From: Nectonema munidae
Taxonomy: Eukaryota; Nematomorpha; Nectonematoida; Nectonematidae
DNA: 64,000 nucleotides
Reading direction: 5' to 3'
NCBI GenBank assembly: GCA_030549495.1
Contig: JAUIRK010000971.1
Location: forward strand, 486,501-550,500
In this document: piece after piece, positions 45,191 through 57,054 of the stretch
Position numbering within the stretch: the stretch's first letter is position 1
Layout of the letters: the number at the start of each line of letters is the position of its first letter
Translations under genes and position numbers: made by a program
Notes under the pieces: generated by a model
The model's input: the letters and a program-made list of their open reading frames with translations, nothing else
Told to the model about the DNA's origin: nothing
Database searches by the model: none

Positions 45191-46489
45191 TTGTCTTGGA
45201 AGTCGGTATCCAATAAAATTTAGCAGTTGGAGTCGGATTATTTTAGGGATTAAATAGTCATTTTAACTAAAGAATAGTTTCCTTAAGTCGGAAGTAAGAC
45301 TTTGATATTTTTGTGAAATAACTTCCTCAGACAAACACCAACAAGTTTTATGATTACAGTTTAAAAAATAAAGTAAAACATAAGCATAAAGAACATAGAT
45401 AGGCAATTTGTTTTAAGTGTTTATTTATAATTTTGTTTTTTGGAATTACGCATTGTGTAACTATGTCATAAGCATCCATCAGTGTTTTCCAGGCAGTGTG
45501 GCACGAGAAAAGTGAGGAGTGCATGTAAAGTGTACGTTTATGCGTTACCATGATTGATTGCTGTCAGTCAAAATTCATTACAAGGATTACACCGAGTCTA
45601 AAAGTTGCATGGTTAATGACAGTATCTCCTTTCAAAATGTAACTTTGTTCATTTGTGTAATGCTTACATTTGTGAGCTGAAATATCAGGGGGTGCGACAG
45701 ATTTTTCAAACGATTGACAACGGTCCCTCACGGTAGAAAAGATTTGGAATAGCTGATTTACACTATAAAATAACATAGACTTGTCAATCTAATGATAAAG
45801 AATGATAAAAGATCGCAATAAATGTCATATAACACGAAAAGGGGGTTTTGGAGCTTAATTGTTACATTGATTGTAGCTATACTGCCTATATAATATATAT
45901 CTAGAAAAACTAGATTTAATTGACTAGCTAATTGTTTCATTACAAGCTTATATTTGATAGGGATTACCCAAATTTTAATTTTCTTATACTTTTATATTGG
46001 ACATTGGAAAAGGAAAAAGAAAGAAATTTCATGAGCTTAAATATTTTTTAGCATAAAAACTGCATATTGTAAAAAATTCAAATTTTTAATTTTGACACCA
46101 TGATATTTGCTAAAAAAAAAGACTGTTTTATTCAAAAAGTTTTGTATTAGCTAATTAACACAGCACAATTCAATTATAAATTAGTTGCTAAATTAATAAT
46201 CCATTTTTGTAGAAAATGGCAACCTAATTTACAAAATTACATTTGTAAAAAAACCTGTTTCCATTTTTTGGACTAAAAATGAGAAATAAAGCAAATCTTT
46301 CTGCCTAAAGTACATTAAAATATTAAAACTTTTAAAAATTTACATAAAATAAGCATAATTGTGATTAATTTTTTATCCTTTAAAAAATGGATAATATTTT
46401 TTTAATTGCAGCCTTTATGTTTTAACCATACGAAGTAAAGTGGCACAGTGTGATCTATTAAACAGAAAAAAGGTTCTTCTACACCTTGT
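45191..46489. other. Unassigned AT-rich DNA
   Basis: 45200-45290 has repeated AGTCGG words (GGAGTCGG, AAGTCGG) that may be a transposon end. The rest shows short frames only, none recognisable. Confidence 0.3.
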
Positions 46490-46496
46490 CCCCAAG

Positions 46497-47231
46497 TTAG
46501 GGGTCAGTGGCCATGATCTTGAGCCCCCATTTTCCTCTATCCTCAGCATCATCTTGTTCTAACCCGAGAGTGTGTATTTTATCCAATAGCCCATCTTTCC
46601 ATCTCTTGCAAGGTCTTCCCCTTTTTCTTTTGCCGACTACAGTCCCATCAAAAGCTTTTCGAAAGATGTTCTCTTCTTTCATTCTTAGTACATTGCCATA
46701 CCACCTTAGTTTGCTTCTTTCTATAACACTTAAAACACTAAAGTTAACTTCCTCTTTTTTTATGTCATCTTTCAACGATATTCCTAGTATTTTCCTCAAC
46801 ATATTCAAATCTGTTGTGGCAAACCTTCTTTCATCTTTCTTTTTTAAAGTTAGACATTCTGTTCCATAAGTCATAACCGGTCTGATGATTGTCGTATATA
46901 TTTTTGCCTTTAATTTCAGTGGGATTCTTTTATCGTACAACACAGGTTTCATTTCTTTCCACTTCATCCAGCTCGTATTTATTCTTGCTTGCACTTCTTT
47001 CTCACAAGTCCCATTCTCTGCAATTTGAGAACCCAAATACTTGAAACTACTTACTTGGTTCAATCTTTTTCCATTCCTATCTACAACTTTAACTGATACA
47101 TTTTCACTTCTACTACATACCATGATTTCAGTTTTGTTAACATTTAACTTTAAGCCTACTTTTTCTAGACATGTTTGGCACAGGACAATTCTATTTTGTA
47201 GCTTTTCTTTACTGTCGGTCAGAATCAGCAA
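46497..47231 (-). CDS. RTE-like LINE, RT C-terminal domain
   Basis: Encodes KLNVNKTEIMV (RT motif D region), SSFKYLGSQIAENGTCEKEV, RPVMTYGTECLTLKKKDERR, RSKLRWYGNVLRM, VVGKRKRGRPCKRWKDGLLD and DDAEDRGKWGLKIMATDP: the signature C-terminal domain of RTE-group LINEs, in order and without a break. It lacks the catalytic FADD, which lies upstream in another frame. Confidence 0.85.
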   Translation of the reverse strand: MLILTDSKEKLQNRIVLCQTCLEKVGLKLNVNKTEIMVCSRSENVSVKVVDRNGKRLNQVSSFKYLGSQIAENGTCEKEVQARINTSWMKWKEMKPVLYDKRIPLKLKAKIYTTIIRPVMTYGTECLTLKKKDERRFATTDLNMLRKILGISLKDDIKKEEVNFSVLSVIERSKLRWYGNVLRMKEENIFRKAFDGTVVGKRKRGRPCKRWKDGLLDKIHTLGLEQDDAEDRGKWGLKIMATDP

Positions 47232-48402
47232 ACAGCAACTCCCAAAGTTCTTCTGCTCTGAGCTCTTCAGAAACTACATCTAAAATGATGGTAAACAAAA
47301 GTGGACTCAGAGCTGATCCTTGATGTAGACCAACCTCTGTTCCAAATTCTCTGGATATTCCATTTAGTGTTCTAACTAGTCTTACTGTTTTTGTACATTT
47401 CCATTACTAACCTTACTAATTTTTCGGGTACTTCTTTCTTTATTGCATCAACTGTGCTTTTACCTGGCAAAACTAAATTGTTTTGGATCAATTTTCACTA
47501 TTTTTCGTAGTCTTTTCAAAAATTCTTTCAAAAAGTTTGAAAGGATGTTCCAATAACTTAATTCTACGATAACTACTGCAGTCTAAAACATCTCCTTTCT
47601 TTTTGTATATCGGCACGATCATACTCTTCTATTCAAACGGTAATTTTTCCTCAGTCCATATTATGTTGAACATACCTGTCAACCATTTAATGCACAATTC
47701 ACCCTTAAACATATCTATACTGACTTCACTTAAACCTGTGGCTTTATTCGGTTTCATCACCTTCAAAGTATTCTCGATTTCCTTTGGATCCGGAGATTAT
47801 ATTTTCCTTGGACTACTTCTGGAAGAGCGTCTCTTTCATTCTCCACATTTAACAATTCCTCAAAATAGTCCGCCCACCTTTCGCCAATCTCTTTGTTATC
47901 AAAAAGTATCTTTCCATTAACGTTTTTTATCAAATCAGTATTTCGTGTTTCTCCTTTTCCCCTTTGTTTTATTTTCACAATTATATAAATGTTGTTTTGC
48001 CCTTCTTTGCTGCTAAATTCATCGTACATGGTTTGTGTTCCTTTCTTTCTAGCTGCAGATTAATCATTTTGGCTTCCTTCTTTTTATCCGTATACTTCAC
48101 TTTGTCTTCATCTAAATTTGTTTTTATATAACGCTTATATGCGACTTCTTTTCACTCAGGGCCTGCTTCACATCCTTATTCCACCACCAGGTTTCTCTTT
48201 CTTTAACTTTACGAGATTTGAACTTCCTAAAACCTTTTCGCTCACCTCAATTTTCTTAACTTTCCCCCACATTTCATCCACAGTATCTTTTTTACCAAGA
48301 CTTAATTGGCACTTTGGTATCATGTCTTTAAATTCATTCATCACTTTAGGCTCTTGTAGTTTCCATACTTTTATTTTGTCGATCTTCTTCACTTTTTGCT
48401 TT

Positions 48403-48774
48403 TTATTTTTTCTTTTCCAACAATTGATGCTGGTTCACAATATCGCTGCTAGGTATCGCTTTACAGTCTTTAACATATTTGATTTCTTTTTCCTTGACCA
48501 TGAAATAATCAATTTGACTCATTTTACCTCCACTTTTATATGTAACAAGATGTTCTTTCTTTTTCTTAAACTTGGTATTACAAATATAAAGTTCTTTCCT
48601 CTGGGCCATATCTAATATTATCACACCTTCCTCGTTTCTTTTACCGTAACCATGCCCTCCATGCACCAAAGAATTCTTGTTTCGGTCATCACCCACATGT
48701 CCATTCAAGTCAGCTTCGGTTATCACACTTTCATTCTCCATTAATTCGTCAATCATACCTTCTAAATTGTGCAC
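48403..48774 (-). CDS. RTE-like LINE, endonuclease fragment
   Basis: 123 codons with TEADLNGHVGDD (the usual GDLNGH has lost its G), GGHGYGKRNEEGVIILDMAQ, TYKSGGKMSQIDYFMVK and DCKAIPSSDIVNQHQLL, the C-terminal half of the AP endonuclease. The closing QHQLL stands for the histidine active-site motif. Confidence 0.8.
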   Translation of the reverse strand: MHNLEGMIDELMENESVITEADLNGHVGDDRNKNSLVHGGHGYGKRNEEGVIILDMAQRKELYICNTKFKKKKEHLVTYKSGGKMSQIDYFMVKEKEIKYVKDCKAIPSSDIVNQHQLLEKKK

Positions 48775-48970
48775 AAAAGCAAACTTCTCTTCTTCCTTAC
48801 AACCTGCTTGAGGTGCATATGCTGATATTACCCAAAGAATTCATTTTGTCCTTTTTGTTTTACTCGTATCATTCTATCCTGGATTCTTTTATTTCAATAA
48901 CATTATTCTTGTAGTTTTGCGACAAAATCACTCCATTTCTCCTGTTTGATTCACTAGCATAAAAAGAAAA

Positions 48971-49719
48971 GTGGTTACCAGGATATTAAATTTAAAAAAT
49001 GGATCTTTTTTGGCCACACTCCATATAGCATATAGATATCAAAATATTGATTGAAGCCAGGCATTGGAGAAATATTTTTAATGTTTCCGGCTTCGACTCA
49101 TGCAAATTTTTTAACTCCTGCTGCTGCTAAGCCCTACACAGGAGAGAAAAAATGTTATATTTGAAACGAGCAAAAGTCTTTCGCATATTCTCTTCAGCTT
49201 ACTGCAATAGAAATAAACATATATATGTTGGAATGTTTTTAATATGGGACTTTTTAAGAATTCGACTAATGTTAGGCTAGGTTACATAGCACTAATACGC
49301 ATGCGCGATTAACAACAAAGCAATATACGTACTATAGTGAGCTATACGTTTGAGAGATAATTTTTTTGAGCGACATTTGATAAGTCACTGAAATAAACGA
49401 AACTAGTGTGATCCTTAAAAAAACAGAGTAAAACTTAATTAAAAAAACTTTTAAAATGTCCTACATTTTTTATCCACAGTTCAAGTTTAAATATTAAGTT
49501 GATTTAATGGCCGATATCATTGAAATAATAATAAGCATACCAAACAGACAACTAATTTGAAAACGATAATTTTTTATGTTGCTGTTGTCCTGCTTAAAAG
49601 AAGTTATATTCGATCATCATCGCTAGCCGTAACCTGAGGTTATTACCATGAGGTTTAAACTGCCGTCTGCTAGCTGTCCATGAGTATCAACCAACTAGCC
49701 CTCGAAGGCTATTTATACT
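48971..49719. other. Unassigned DNA left of satellite A
   Basis: Little recognisable. The 49610-49710 stretch is GC-richer (GCTAGCCGTAACCTGAGG, CCCTCGAAGGC) than its surroundings and may be transposon-derived. No gene. Confidence 0.3.
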
Positions 49720-50254
49720 TCTAAAATCTGTCTCTGAAAACATTCATTCAAATTTTACCAACAACCGCAATTTCATTTATAAATTCTTTTTGCATTTATA
49801 ATTTGAAAATGCTAATCAATGTGAAACAAATTTGCGGTTTATTTTTAAAATCTGTCTCCGAAAACATTAATTAAAATTTTACATGAAATTTACACGCTTT
49901 TATAACCAATCAACAATTCCAATTTCATTTATGGATTGTTTTTGCATTTTGATTTCAAAATGCTTATAAGTGGGAAACAAAGTTGCGGTTTATTTCTAAA
50001 ATCTGTTTTCGAGAACACTAATTCAAATTTTACATGAAATTACATTTTCGTATCAAATCAACAATGCCAATTTCATTTATAGATTATTTTTGCATTTGGA
50101 TTTCAAAATACTTATAAGTGTGAAACAAAGTTGCGGTTTATTTCTAAAATCTGTCTTCGAGAACATTCATTCAAATTTTACATGAAATAAACGCATTTTC
50201 ATATCAAATCAACAATGTCAATTTCAGTTATAGATTGTTTTTGCATTTGGATTC
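49720..50254. repeat. Satellite A, left part (period about 150 bp)
   Basis: Tandem units share TTTGCATT, TGAAACAAA, GCGGTTTA, AAAATCTGTCT, CATTCAAATTTTACATGAAA and ATCAACAAT. GCGGTT falls at 49834, 49985 and 50133, periods of 151 and 148 bp. The first unit is shortened and the fourth is cut by a retroelement fragment at about 50254. The array resumes at about 52079. Confidence 0.85.
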
Positions 50255-52078
50255 ATTTGTTAAGTTAGTAAATGCGAAGTTTTGAATAAACCTTATCTCC
50301 ATGTTTCTTTTGGGAATGAGAAAAACAGGGGATATAATTCTTGGCTCCTTGATCTCTTTTATGATATCATATTTGAGTAATTCAGGTATAACCAGTTCCC
50401 TGATAACTTGTCTTTGTGATATAGGCGCCTTGAAATAGGAATTCAAATTACCAGCCTTGACATTACTGATGATCCTTGGTTTATATCCTTGGAGTAGGAT
50501 CTTTTTGGCTTTGCTGTTGACCAGATCATGGGGTGCTATCCATGTAGATGACTGTGCGGAGAATGACCGATCTTTCCATACTAACTCTTCATGAATATTC
50601 CTTTGCTTGCGGGAATTGATTAAACAACACCCATGAGGAGACGGTTCGTCAATATTACCATCATTATCATCATCTGCGGGATGGTCCCAGACATCTGACA
50701 GTAGCGTTGTGAAGATTTCTCTCCAGGTCTTTGGAGAGAATCTTTTACGGTTCACATTGTATTCAAACGTAGTGATGAGTTTTACCGTCTTTTCATTGAT
50801 ATTAGGATGTTGCCGAATTTTCTTAAAGAAATCTTGAACTTTATCCTCGTCATCAATTTCGGTGTTTTGAAGCTCGTCAACCGAGGAGTCAGAACTGACT
50901 ACGGTTTCTTGGTTAAGAACTTCTTCAAACTCAGGGCCGAAGACTGACGACAGAACCTTATGAAAGGTGTCTTCGGGTATCTGCACTGGCGTTTGATCTC
51001 CCAGGATGTCATTAGCATCTGAGAGTGAGGGAAACACGAAGTCTTCCGTAAGATCCTTGATTAGATCAGTGGGGTACATTGCCTCTTCTAGCTCTCCAAT
51101 CGTAGGAGATACCATCGTGGACTCGCTCAATGGTGGCAATTCATTGAGTAGTGTTGTAGTGTTAGCGACGGGAGCAACTGGGCTCGGCGCGTCTGGGATG
51201 GTAGCTAGAAAATCATCGACTGCACTATTGACAAGTGCGTCGGTAAATCCACAGAGGTCGTCAGGCTCTGTGGAGTTTTCAGGGGGACTCTTGCTGACTT
51301 CTGCAAGAGCCCGCTGAAAGGCTTCACTTCTTCGGCTTCGTAGTTTGGCGCGCCGGAGCCTGCGCCTTTCTTGGAAAGGGCGGTATTCGACGAGCCGGTT
51401 GCGTTGGTTGGGCTGGAGCAGGAATGTGTAGTCCAGAGAAGGCACTAATCGACATCTGCCGGGTGGCCGCTTCCCAGTTACTCTGGGTGGCCACACATGC
51501 GGTTGTCGCTAGCAGATTTACTTGTCGAATGTCCTTGGGATGCATAACATCCACGTAGTCCGAGATGATCTTGAACAGGCTGACAATTACGTTGTCCTTG
51601 GCATTTCGGGACGTGGCTGGAAGAGCCTCCATAAATGCAGCGATCCTACCATGCGCAAGCTCGGAAGATACTTCTTGACCACACTCCTCCCTGATTAGTT
51701 CTTCCTTTATAGATATATCCAAAGGAGCTGTAGGAGGTGGAGAGGCGTGCGGGGAGCCTTGAGCTCTTAACCCTCTAATTTCTGAAGAGAGGTCCTTCAG
51801 CACTGAGGACATCTCTTGCATGAAAAAACGATTTTCATCAAGAGTGTGCTCAATCCAGGTCTTCTTGGCCGGAGTATCCTGAGTAGCTTGGGAATACTCT
51901 GCATCAGATTGCGTCATGTTGTCCTGCCGAGAGGTTCTGAGACGAGTCGTGGTGAGGGTTGGTAGAAGTTGAGAGAGATGAGTGTTACGCGAGAGAACAA
52001 AGTAAAGAAGTGACCAGCCGCTGGAGTGCTGGCCTATATATAGTTTATGTATGTATGTGGTTAACTTCCAAAAATTGT
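50255..52078 (-). mobile_element. Retroelement gag-pol 5' fragment (LTR/DIRS-like fossil)
   Basis: In reverse orientation, a leader is followed by a gag-like protein region (51917-51324; Pro/Ala/Gln-rich C-terminus, predicted coiled region near the start). An overlapping pol-like region (51496 to about 50255) follows, whose last part begins a reverse transcriptase (SPVFLIPKRN, RFIQNF). The rest of pol is absent, so the element is broken. Base composition is clearly GC-richer than the flanks. Satellite A lies on both sides. Assignment to LTR or DIRS kin is uncertain. Its age is unclear; the surviving parts are not heavily decayed. Confidence 0.6.
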
Positions 52079-52255
52079 TCCCAAAAACAAAATTTGCGGT
52101 TTACATCTAAAATCTGACTACGAGAACATTCATTCAAATTTTACATGAAATACACACATTTTTATAACAAATCAACAATGCCAATTCCAATTATAGATTG
52201 TTTTTGGATTTAGAATTTGAAAATACTTGTAAGCGTGAATCAAATTTGCAAATCA
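52079..52255. repeat. Satellite A, right part
   Basis: One further unit of satellite A (GCGGTTTA at 52096, AAAATCTG, CATTCAAATTTTACATGAAA, ATCAACAATG) followed by a partial unit. It resumes the array cut at 50254; about 25 bases of the interrupted unit are missing at the junction. Confidence 0.8.
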
Positions 52256-52257
52256 GG

Positions 52258-52380
52258 TGTTTCACACATATGTACCCATTTTCAAGTAGGCTGAATCCAA
52301 CAGTGATGTTTATTTTTTATAAAAATTAATCATACCTGTCAAAAAATGATTGACATATGACACTTCAACTGAAATAAAGG
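52258..52380 (-). repeat. Satellite B unit, inverted
   Basis: Read in reverse, this matches a unit of the array at 53441-53950: TTTATTTCAGTT, GTGTCATAT, TTTTTTGACAGGT, AAAAAATAAAC, TTCAGCC, ACTTGAAAATGGGTA. The orientation is opposite to that array. Confidence 0.8.
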
Positions 52381-53440
52381 ACTTCATGATTAAATAGTTA
52401 TACGTAGCTATATATGTCTATTTTGTCACAGAACAAATAGAATTATAAGTTGGCAAAACAAAATTCCAAAAGATGAAAATATAACTGAAAATGATATAGA
52501 TCTAAAAACGGGATTTTATACCGAATTCAATGAGGTGATTTTTTTTTAATGAAATTAATTAAATACAAAACAAGGACTCTGTAGAGGCATATTTTGATGC
52601 GCATCATTTTATTTGAAGAAGAAAGACAGTTCGTTTATACCATTCACTCTACAATAAAACAATCTGAATCGGTCAATTTAAATAAGTTTCGTGTTTGACC
52701 ATTTTGAGAAAGTTTTATACCTATAATCAATTAACGAAGATGATAAAGTTGAAACATAATTTATTTATAATAAAAATTTGATCGTTTTTTATATCTAATC
52801 ATTTGGTTGTCGTATCGTTTCCCTAAAATAAAAAATATTTTCACTCAACATGAGTTTTCTGCATAAAATTTGCTATTTTATTTAATAATTGCTGGCAGTA
52901 TTTCAAAAAAAGTGAATGATCTCCTTTATTAAAAACTGTCAGGGATAATAAAAATAGTTATAAAAAAAAAGAAAAAAATTTTATTCTCAATATATACATC
53001 GTTACCTCGGCAAAACTTGGATGGCATTTTCTGAACAAGAGGGAGCTTAATTTATATATACAAATGTAAGAAAGTTTGAGAAGTTATAACTTCATTCCTC
53101 CGAAATAGAAACTTACCAAATTTTGCATATCTGTATGCGCATATAAATGGAATATTCAAAGTTGGAAAAAATTGTACATAATATTTAAAAAACATGATGT
53201 AATCATGCAAACTCCAGTTGAAATATAATTCACAGTGTAATTTTCATTCTATAGTCTAAAAATGAAAAAAAAATTTTTTGAACATAAATATATGAATCAA
53301 TTTTATAGTATTTAATATTCGTGCCTCATTGGAAATTTTGATACTGAAAAAATTTGTTTTATTATAGATTCCAAATAAAATCTAAACTTCAAAGAGAAAT
53401 AAATTCATTTGTGAAATGACTAAAAATTTGAATATAGCAA
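52381..53440. other. AT-rich spacer between inverted satellite B arms
   Basis: About 1.06 kb without a gene. It is bounded by satellite B copies in opposite orientations, which could fold back on one another. No coding frame or motif was seen inside. Confidence 0.5.
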
Positions 53441-53950
53441 TTTTTTGATAGGTTTGAATGATTTAAAAAAAATAATAAACGTGACCATCGTATTCAGCAT
53501 ACATGAGAATGGGTATATATGTGTAAAAAAACTTTGTATAAGCACTAATTCTAAAATGATCTTTTTTCAGTTGAGCTGTCATAAATCAATCAATTTTTTG
53601 ATAGATTTGGTTGATTTTTAAAAAAAATAAATATGACCATCGTGTTCAGCACACTTGAAAATGGGTATATATGTGTAAAAAACTTTCTATACCCATTTGA
53701 ACTAAAAGTTTCTTTATTTAGTTAAGCTGTCATATATAAATCAATTTTTTGACAGGTTTGGTTGATTTTTTAAAAAAATAAACGTGACCATCATTTTCAG
53801 CACACTTGAAAATGTAAAATTTATTTGTAACTTTTTAGTATATATGTGTAAAAAATTTATATACCCATTTAAATTAAAAGTTTCTTTTTTTAGATGAGCT
53901 GTCAAATATTAATAAATTTTTGACAAGTTTGATTGATTTTTATAAAAAAT
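53441..53950 (+). repeat. Satellite B array (period about 151 bp)
   Basis: Three full units and a start of a fourth. The anchor ATTTTTTGA(T/C)AG falls at about 53441, 53593, 53744 and 53916, periods of 152, 151 and 172. Units share GTGACCATC, TTCAGCA, CTTGAAAATG, GGTATATATGTGTAAAAAA and AGCTGTCA. Confidence 0.85.
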
Positions 53951-54139
53951 AAATGTCACGATCAGATTCGCAATCATTCATTTAGTAGGTGGTTCACGCG
54001 AAAATTTTGTAAAAATTTGCAATCATTCAAGAAAAACCGAGGGGTGGCTAAAATAGCCCCCCCCCCGGTCACTGAGGAAATGAAAATAGGCGGTCACTAA
54101 TAGCGACGCATACTTTTTACAGCTTTATTAAAAAAACAA

Positions 54140-55260
54140 AAAGATTTATCAATTGAAAACAATAAGGCTATATATGAAAAATGTTTGATAAATAACTGAA
54201 AAAATTTTTAGAGGCAGGCGAAATATCTCACGTCTTTTTTCATTTCTGCTTGCAAACTCTTTGGCAAGAGATTCAAGGGACATATCTAAAAGAACGTGGT
54301 GGCTGTTACAGATGGCTATTGCATTGAGCCTTTTCTGTTTCATGCTACTTCTCATCCATGTTTTCAGTCTTTTTATAGTAGAAAAGCTTCGTTATCATTC
54401 TCTAGATGTAACTGGGCACACAAAAAGCAACTTCATGAGCGAGCTTCTCGTGGAAAGAGTTGGCAGACTTCTGGTGTCATGCTTTTGTACTTCTCTCTTG
54501 CTTGCTATAAACTGTTTGCTTTAGTCGTTTGTTGAAACATAGCCAGCTGTACTTCTAGCGCATCTTTTTGCAGCTCTGGATAACTTTTCACTAATTTTTC
54601 ATTAATAATTTTGCCCGAAATTAGCATATCTTCGAGAACTTTGTAAGTTGTAAGATCATGCTGTGTTAAATCATACATTTTTAAAATAATTGAGTCAATA
54701 AACGCAAAGTATTGCTCTCTAAATGTTCTTCTAGATTGATTTCTTTAGACACTTCAACAGCCGCTTTTAATTTCCCTAGTCTCTTTTTTCTTTGAACAGC
54801 TAGCGATTTCAAGCCAAGCTCATTTACTTTCAATACTGTTTTCTCATACAATTATTGAAATTTCTCATCAGTTCGCCAAGCTAAGATTGGTTCGATTGTT
54901 ATCTTGATTGCTTGCAGCATACCTGTCAGAAAACATATTTTATTTTCAATCAATGTTTTTTAGAACCTTACCTGAAACAACAGCATGGCGAGATTGACAA
55001 GATCGATTCAGCTGTTCAAGTTCAGTAATTAGTTTGATCACCATCTCTAAGCTAATAAATGTTTTTGCTTTTGAAAAACTATCAAGAAGACCATTAACTT
55101 TTATTACTTTAGAATCGAAAGTATTTGATGAAGCCAGTTCTCACTTTGAAGAACACGTTCATATTTGTTTTTAACTGACAAAATTTCAGGCAACCTACAG
55201 AGCCAACGAGTTGGACAGACATACTATCTCCATAATTGCTAAAGTTTTGAGAAAAAATAT
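54140..55260 (-). mobile_element. hAT transposon relic
   Basis: In reverse orientation, CPTRWLCRLPEILSVKNKYE lies near 55230-55170, then a helical region with LEMVIKLITELEQLNRSCQS at about 55050-54990, then the C-terminal dimerisation domain (54400-54149) with FSTIKRLKTWMRSSMKQKRL. The order matches hAT transposases of the zf-TTF/P-element-repressor type. Multiple shifts and stops. The 5' part is missing or replaced by the LINE that begins at about 55310. Confidence 0.75.
54149..54400 (-). pseudogene. hAT transposase dimerisation domain
   Basis: SERSFSTIKRLKTWMRSSMK (with its first residues upstream of the ATG) then RLNAIAICNSHHVLLDMSLE, as in hAT C-termini (family form ERSFSTLKRIKTWLRSTM...RLNGLALL). 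The stop is at 54149. Confidence 0.75.
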
Positions 55261-55317
55261 AAAAAATTGAAAAGGATAGTAGAACTTGTACTGTAAAATA
55301 TTTAAGTGTCAGTTTTA

Positions 55318-55581
55318 TTACCTGAACTGAAGCTTAAATATATCTTCGACATTTAAGCACTCCAATTCTCTAAACTTACTATTTGGGTGTGCGTTGTATC
55401 CCAATCCAAAAATACAGCGAATGATTCTTTTTTGTATTATAAGGATGTTTGTAAGATTGTCATGGCCCCAATTAACTAATGAATATGTCATTATGGGTTT
55501 GACTAAAGATTTATATAACATGAATTTTGCCTTAACTGCTAAAAATTTTGTTCCGCAAAAAAGTGAAAGCAAAACATTCAA
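55318..55581 (-). pseudogene. CR1-like LINE RT C-terminal fragment
   Basis: LFCGTKFLAVKAKFMLYKSL, VKPIMTYSLVNWG, IQKRIIRCIFGLGY and FRELECLNVEDIFKLQF correspond to the C-terminal domain found at 24300-24130 in the other copy (IYKQLFISYINYSIVNW, RALRVIFNLNR). It stops short of the family's end. Confidence 0.7.
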
Positions 55582-57054
55582 TTTGATTGAAACATGATTT
55601 CTATGTGACTTCCAATTAAGTTTATTGTCTATAACGATTCCAAGAAAATTGAAAGAATTTGAACTCTATCTATATTGATTTCATTGATTTTTATAGATAT
55701 TTTTTCATACTTTTTAGATGAATTCGAAAATATCATCGCTTTGGTTTTCTCAAAGTTTATCATGAAATTGTGAAAACTTAATTTACTAAAAAGCTTGTTT
55801 TTAAATTTTTACCTTTGAATAATAGAGTGATATCAACTGTTTCGTTTGTGACGCAATCTAAAACTTCATTCAAGTAAACAATAAACAAAAGAGGGCGAAG
55901 AACGGACCCTTGTGGCACACCTATATCGGAATCAGATTTAATATTTGAATTAAGATTATTAACATGAACATATGATTTTTTATTCGATAAAAATAAGTGT
56001 ATCAAACTGAGAGGTTTTATATTGAACCTAAATCGACAAAGTTTATCACATAACAAGTTAACTGATAAAGAATCGAAAGCACATTTTAGATCTAATAATA
56101 CTGCTATGTTCCATCTTTACATTTATTTAGGATATTCATAAATAATCCCGAACACTCATCTACTTTCATGTCTGAATCATTTAAAGTTTTCCAATCTACA
56201 TTTTTCAAAAGATATGACAACTGAAAAAAATGAACAAACTCTCGATTCGAAGGAAAAATTGTTTCTTGTTTAAAAACATTTTTAGTGAAACAAATATAGG
56301 TACATTTTCTGACAAGGAATAAAAAATTATGTCACAACTATAACACTTTGCAAAAGGAGAAATAAAAATATTATCGAGGAAAGTTTTGGAAATAGGTCTA
56401 GTGGCTAAATTAATTGTCGGAAAATAAGCATAAGATATCTGTGAGTCAATAAAGGATTTTGATGGAATGAAGGTGAATATTTTGAATAGATCTAAATTAA
56501 AATCTCTTAAGAAAACATTTCCTTTATGCCTACTCACCTTATTTAGAAAACTACAAAATTCATCGTTAAAGAATCTTTAGAGTAAAGAGTTATTATGAAT
56601 GCAGGTAAAATTGCCTGAATTTTTATCAAATACCTTGATTGAAAAAAGTTCCAAATCGGTACAAGATGTATCAATGTTAAGGACTTCATACTCAACACTA
56701 CTATCAATGAGAAAACCTAAGCCTCTATGATTTGAAGATAAGGAAGGTTTTGAGACAAAAGAATAATTTTCAAAGGCTAAATTTTCACAAATTTGAAAAT
56801 CAGAGATCCATGTTTCTTATAAGGGGTCGTTCACAATTGATGTCAAATTTTGCCCCCCCTCCCCCCCCTCTTATTATCAATCAATGTCAACTTCACTTTA
56901 CCACTCTTTTAGTTGACATCAATTTTTAAAAAAAAATAGAAGATGAAAAATTTTTATTTTGTAGAAAATATTTGGTCAATTCTATCAAAAATATTCAGCC
57001 CACAACTATTTTCATCTCCATATTTAACTTCTACTTATTCGTACCTTTCATTTT

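Larger units (their letters stand above)
46490..48970 (-). mobile_element. RTE-like LINE, 5'-truncated
   Basis: Reverse orientation. Endonuclease (about 48960-48400) has DLNGHVGDDRN, HGGHGYGKRNEEG and SQIDYFMVKEKE. A middle region lies at 48392-47763. The RT (about 47730-47230) survives in scattered frames, and the C-terminal region (47231-46497) is a clean 244-codon frame. It begins within the endonuclease at about 48970 (RNGVILSQNYKNN), so the 5' end is missing. A few frameshifts break the RT. Confidence 0.8.

Noticed and set aside
46507-46869. Plus-strand 120-codon frame
   Set aside because: It is the antisense shadow of the RTE-like LINE C-terminal domain.
51006-51317. Plus-strand Ser-rich 103-codon frame
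   Set aside because: Antisense shadow of the retroelement fossil on the minus strand.
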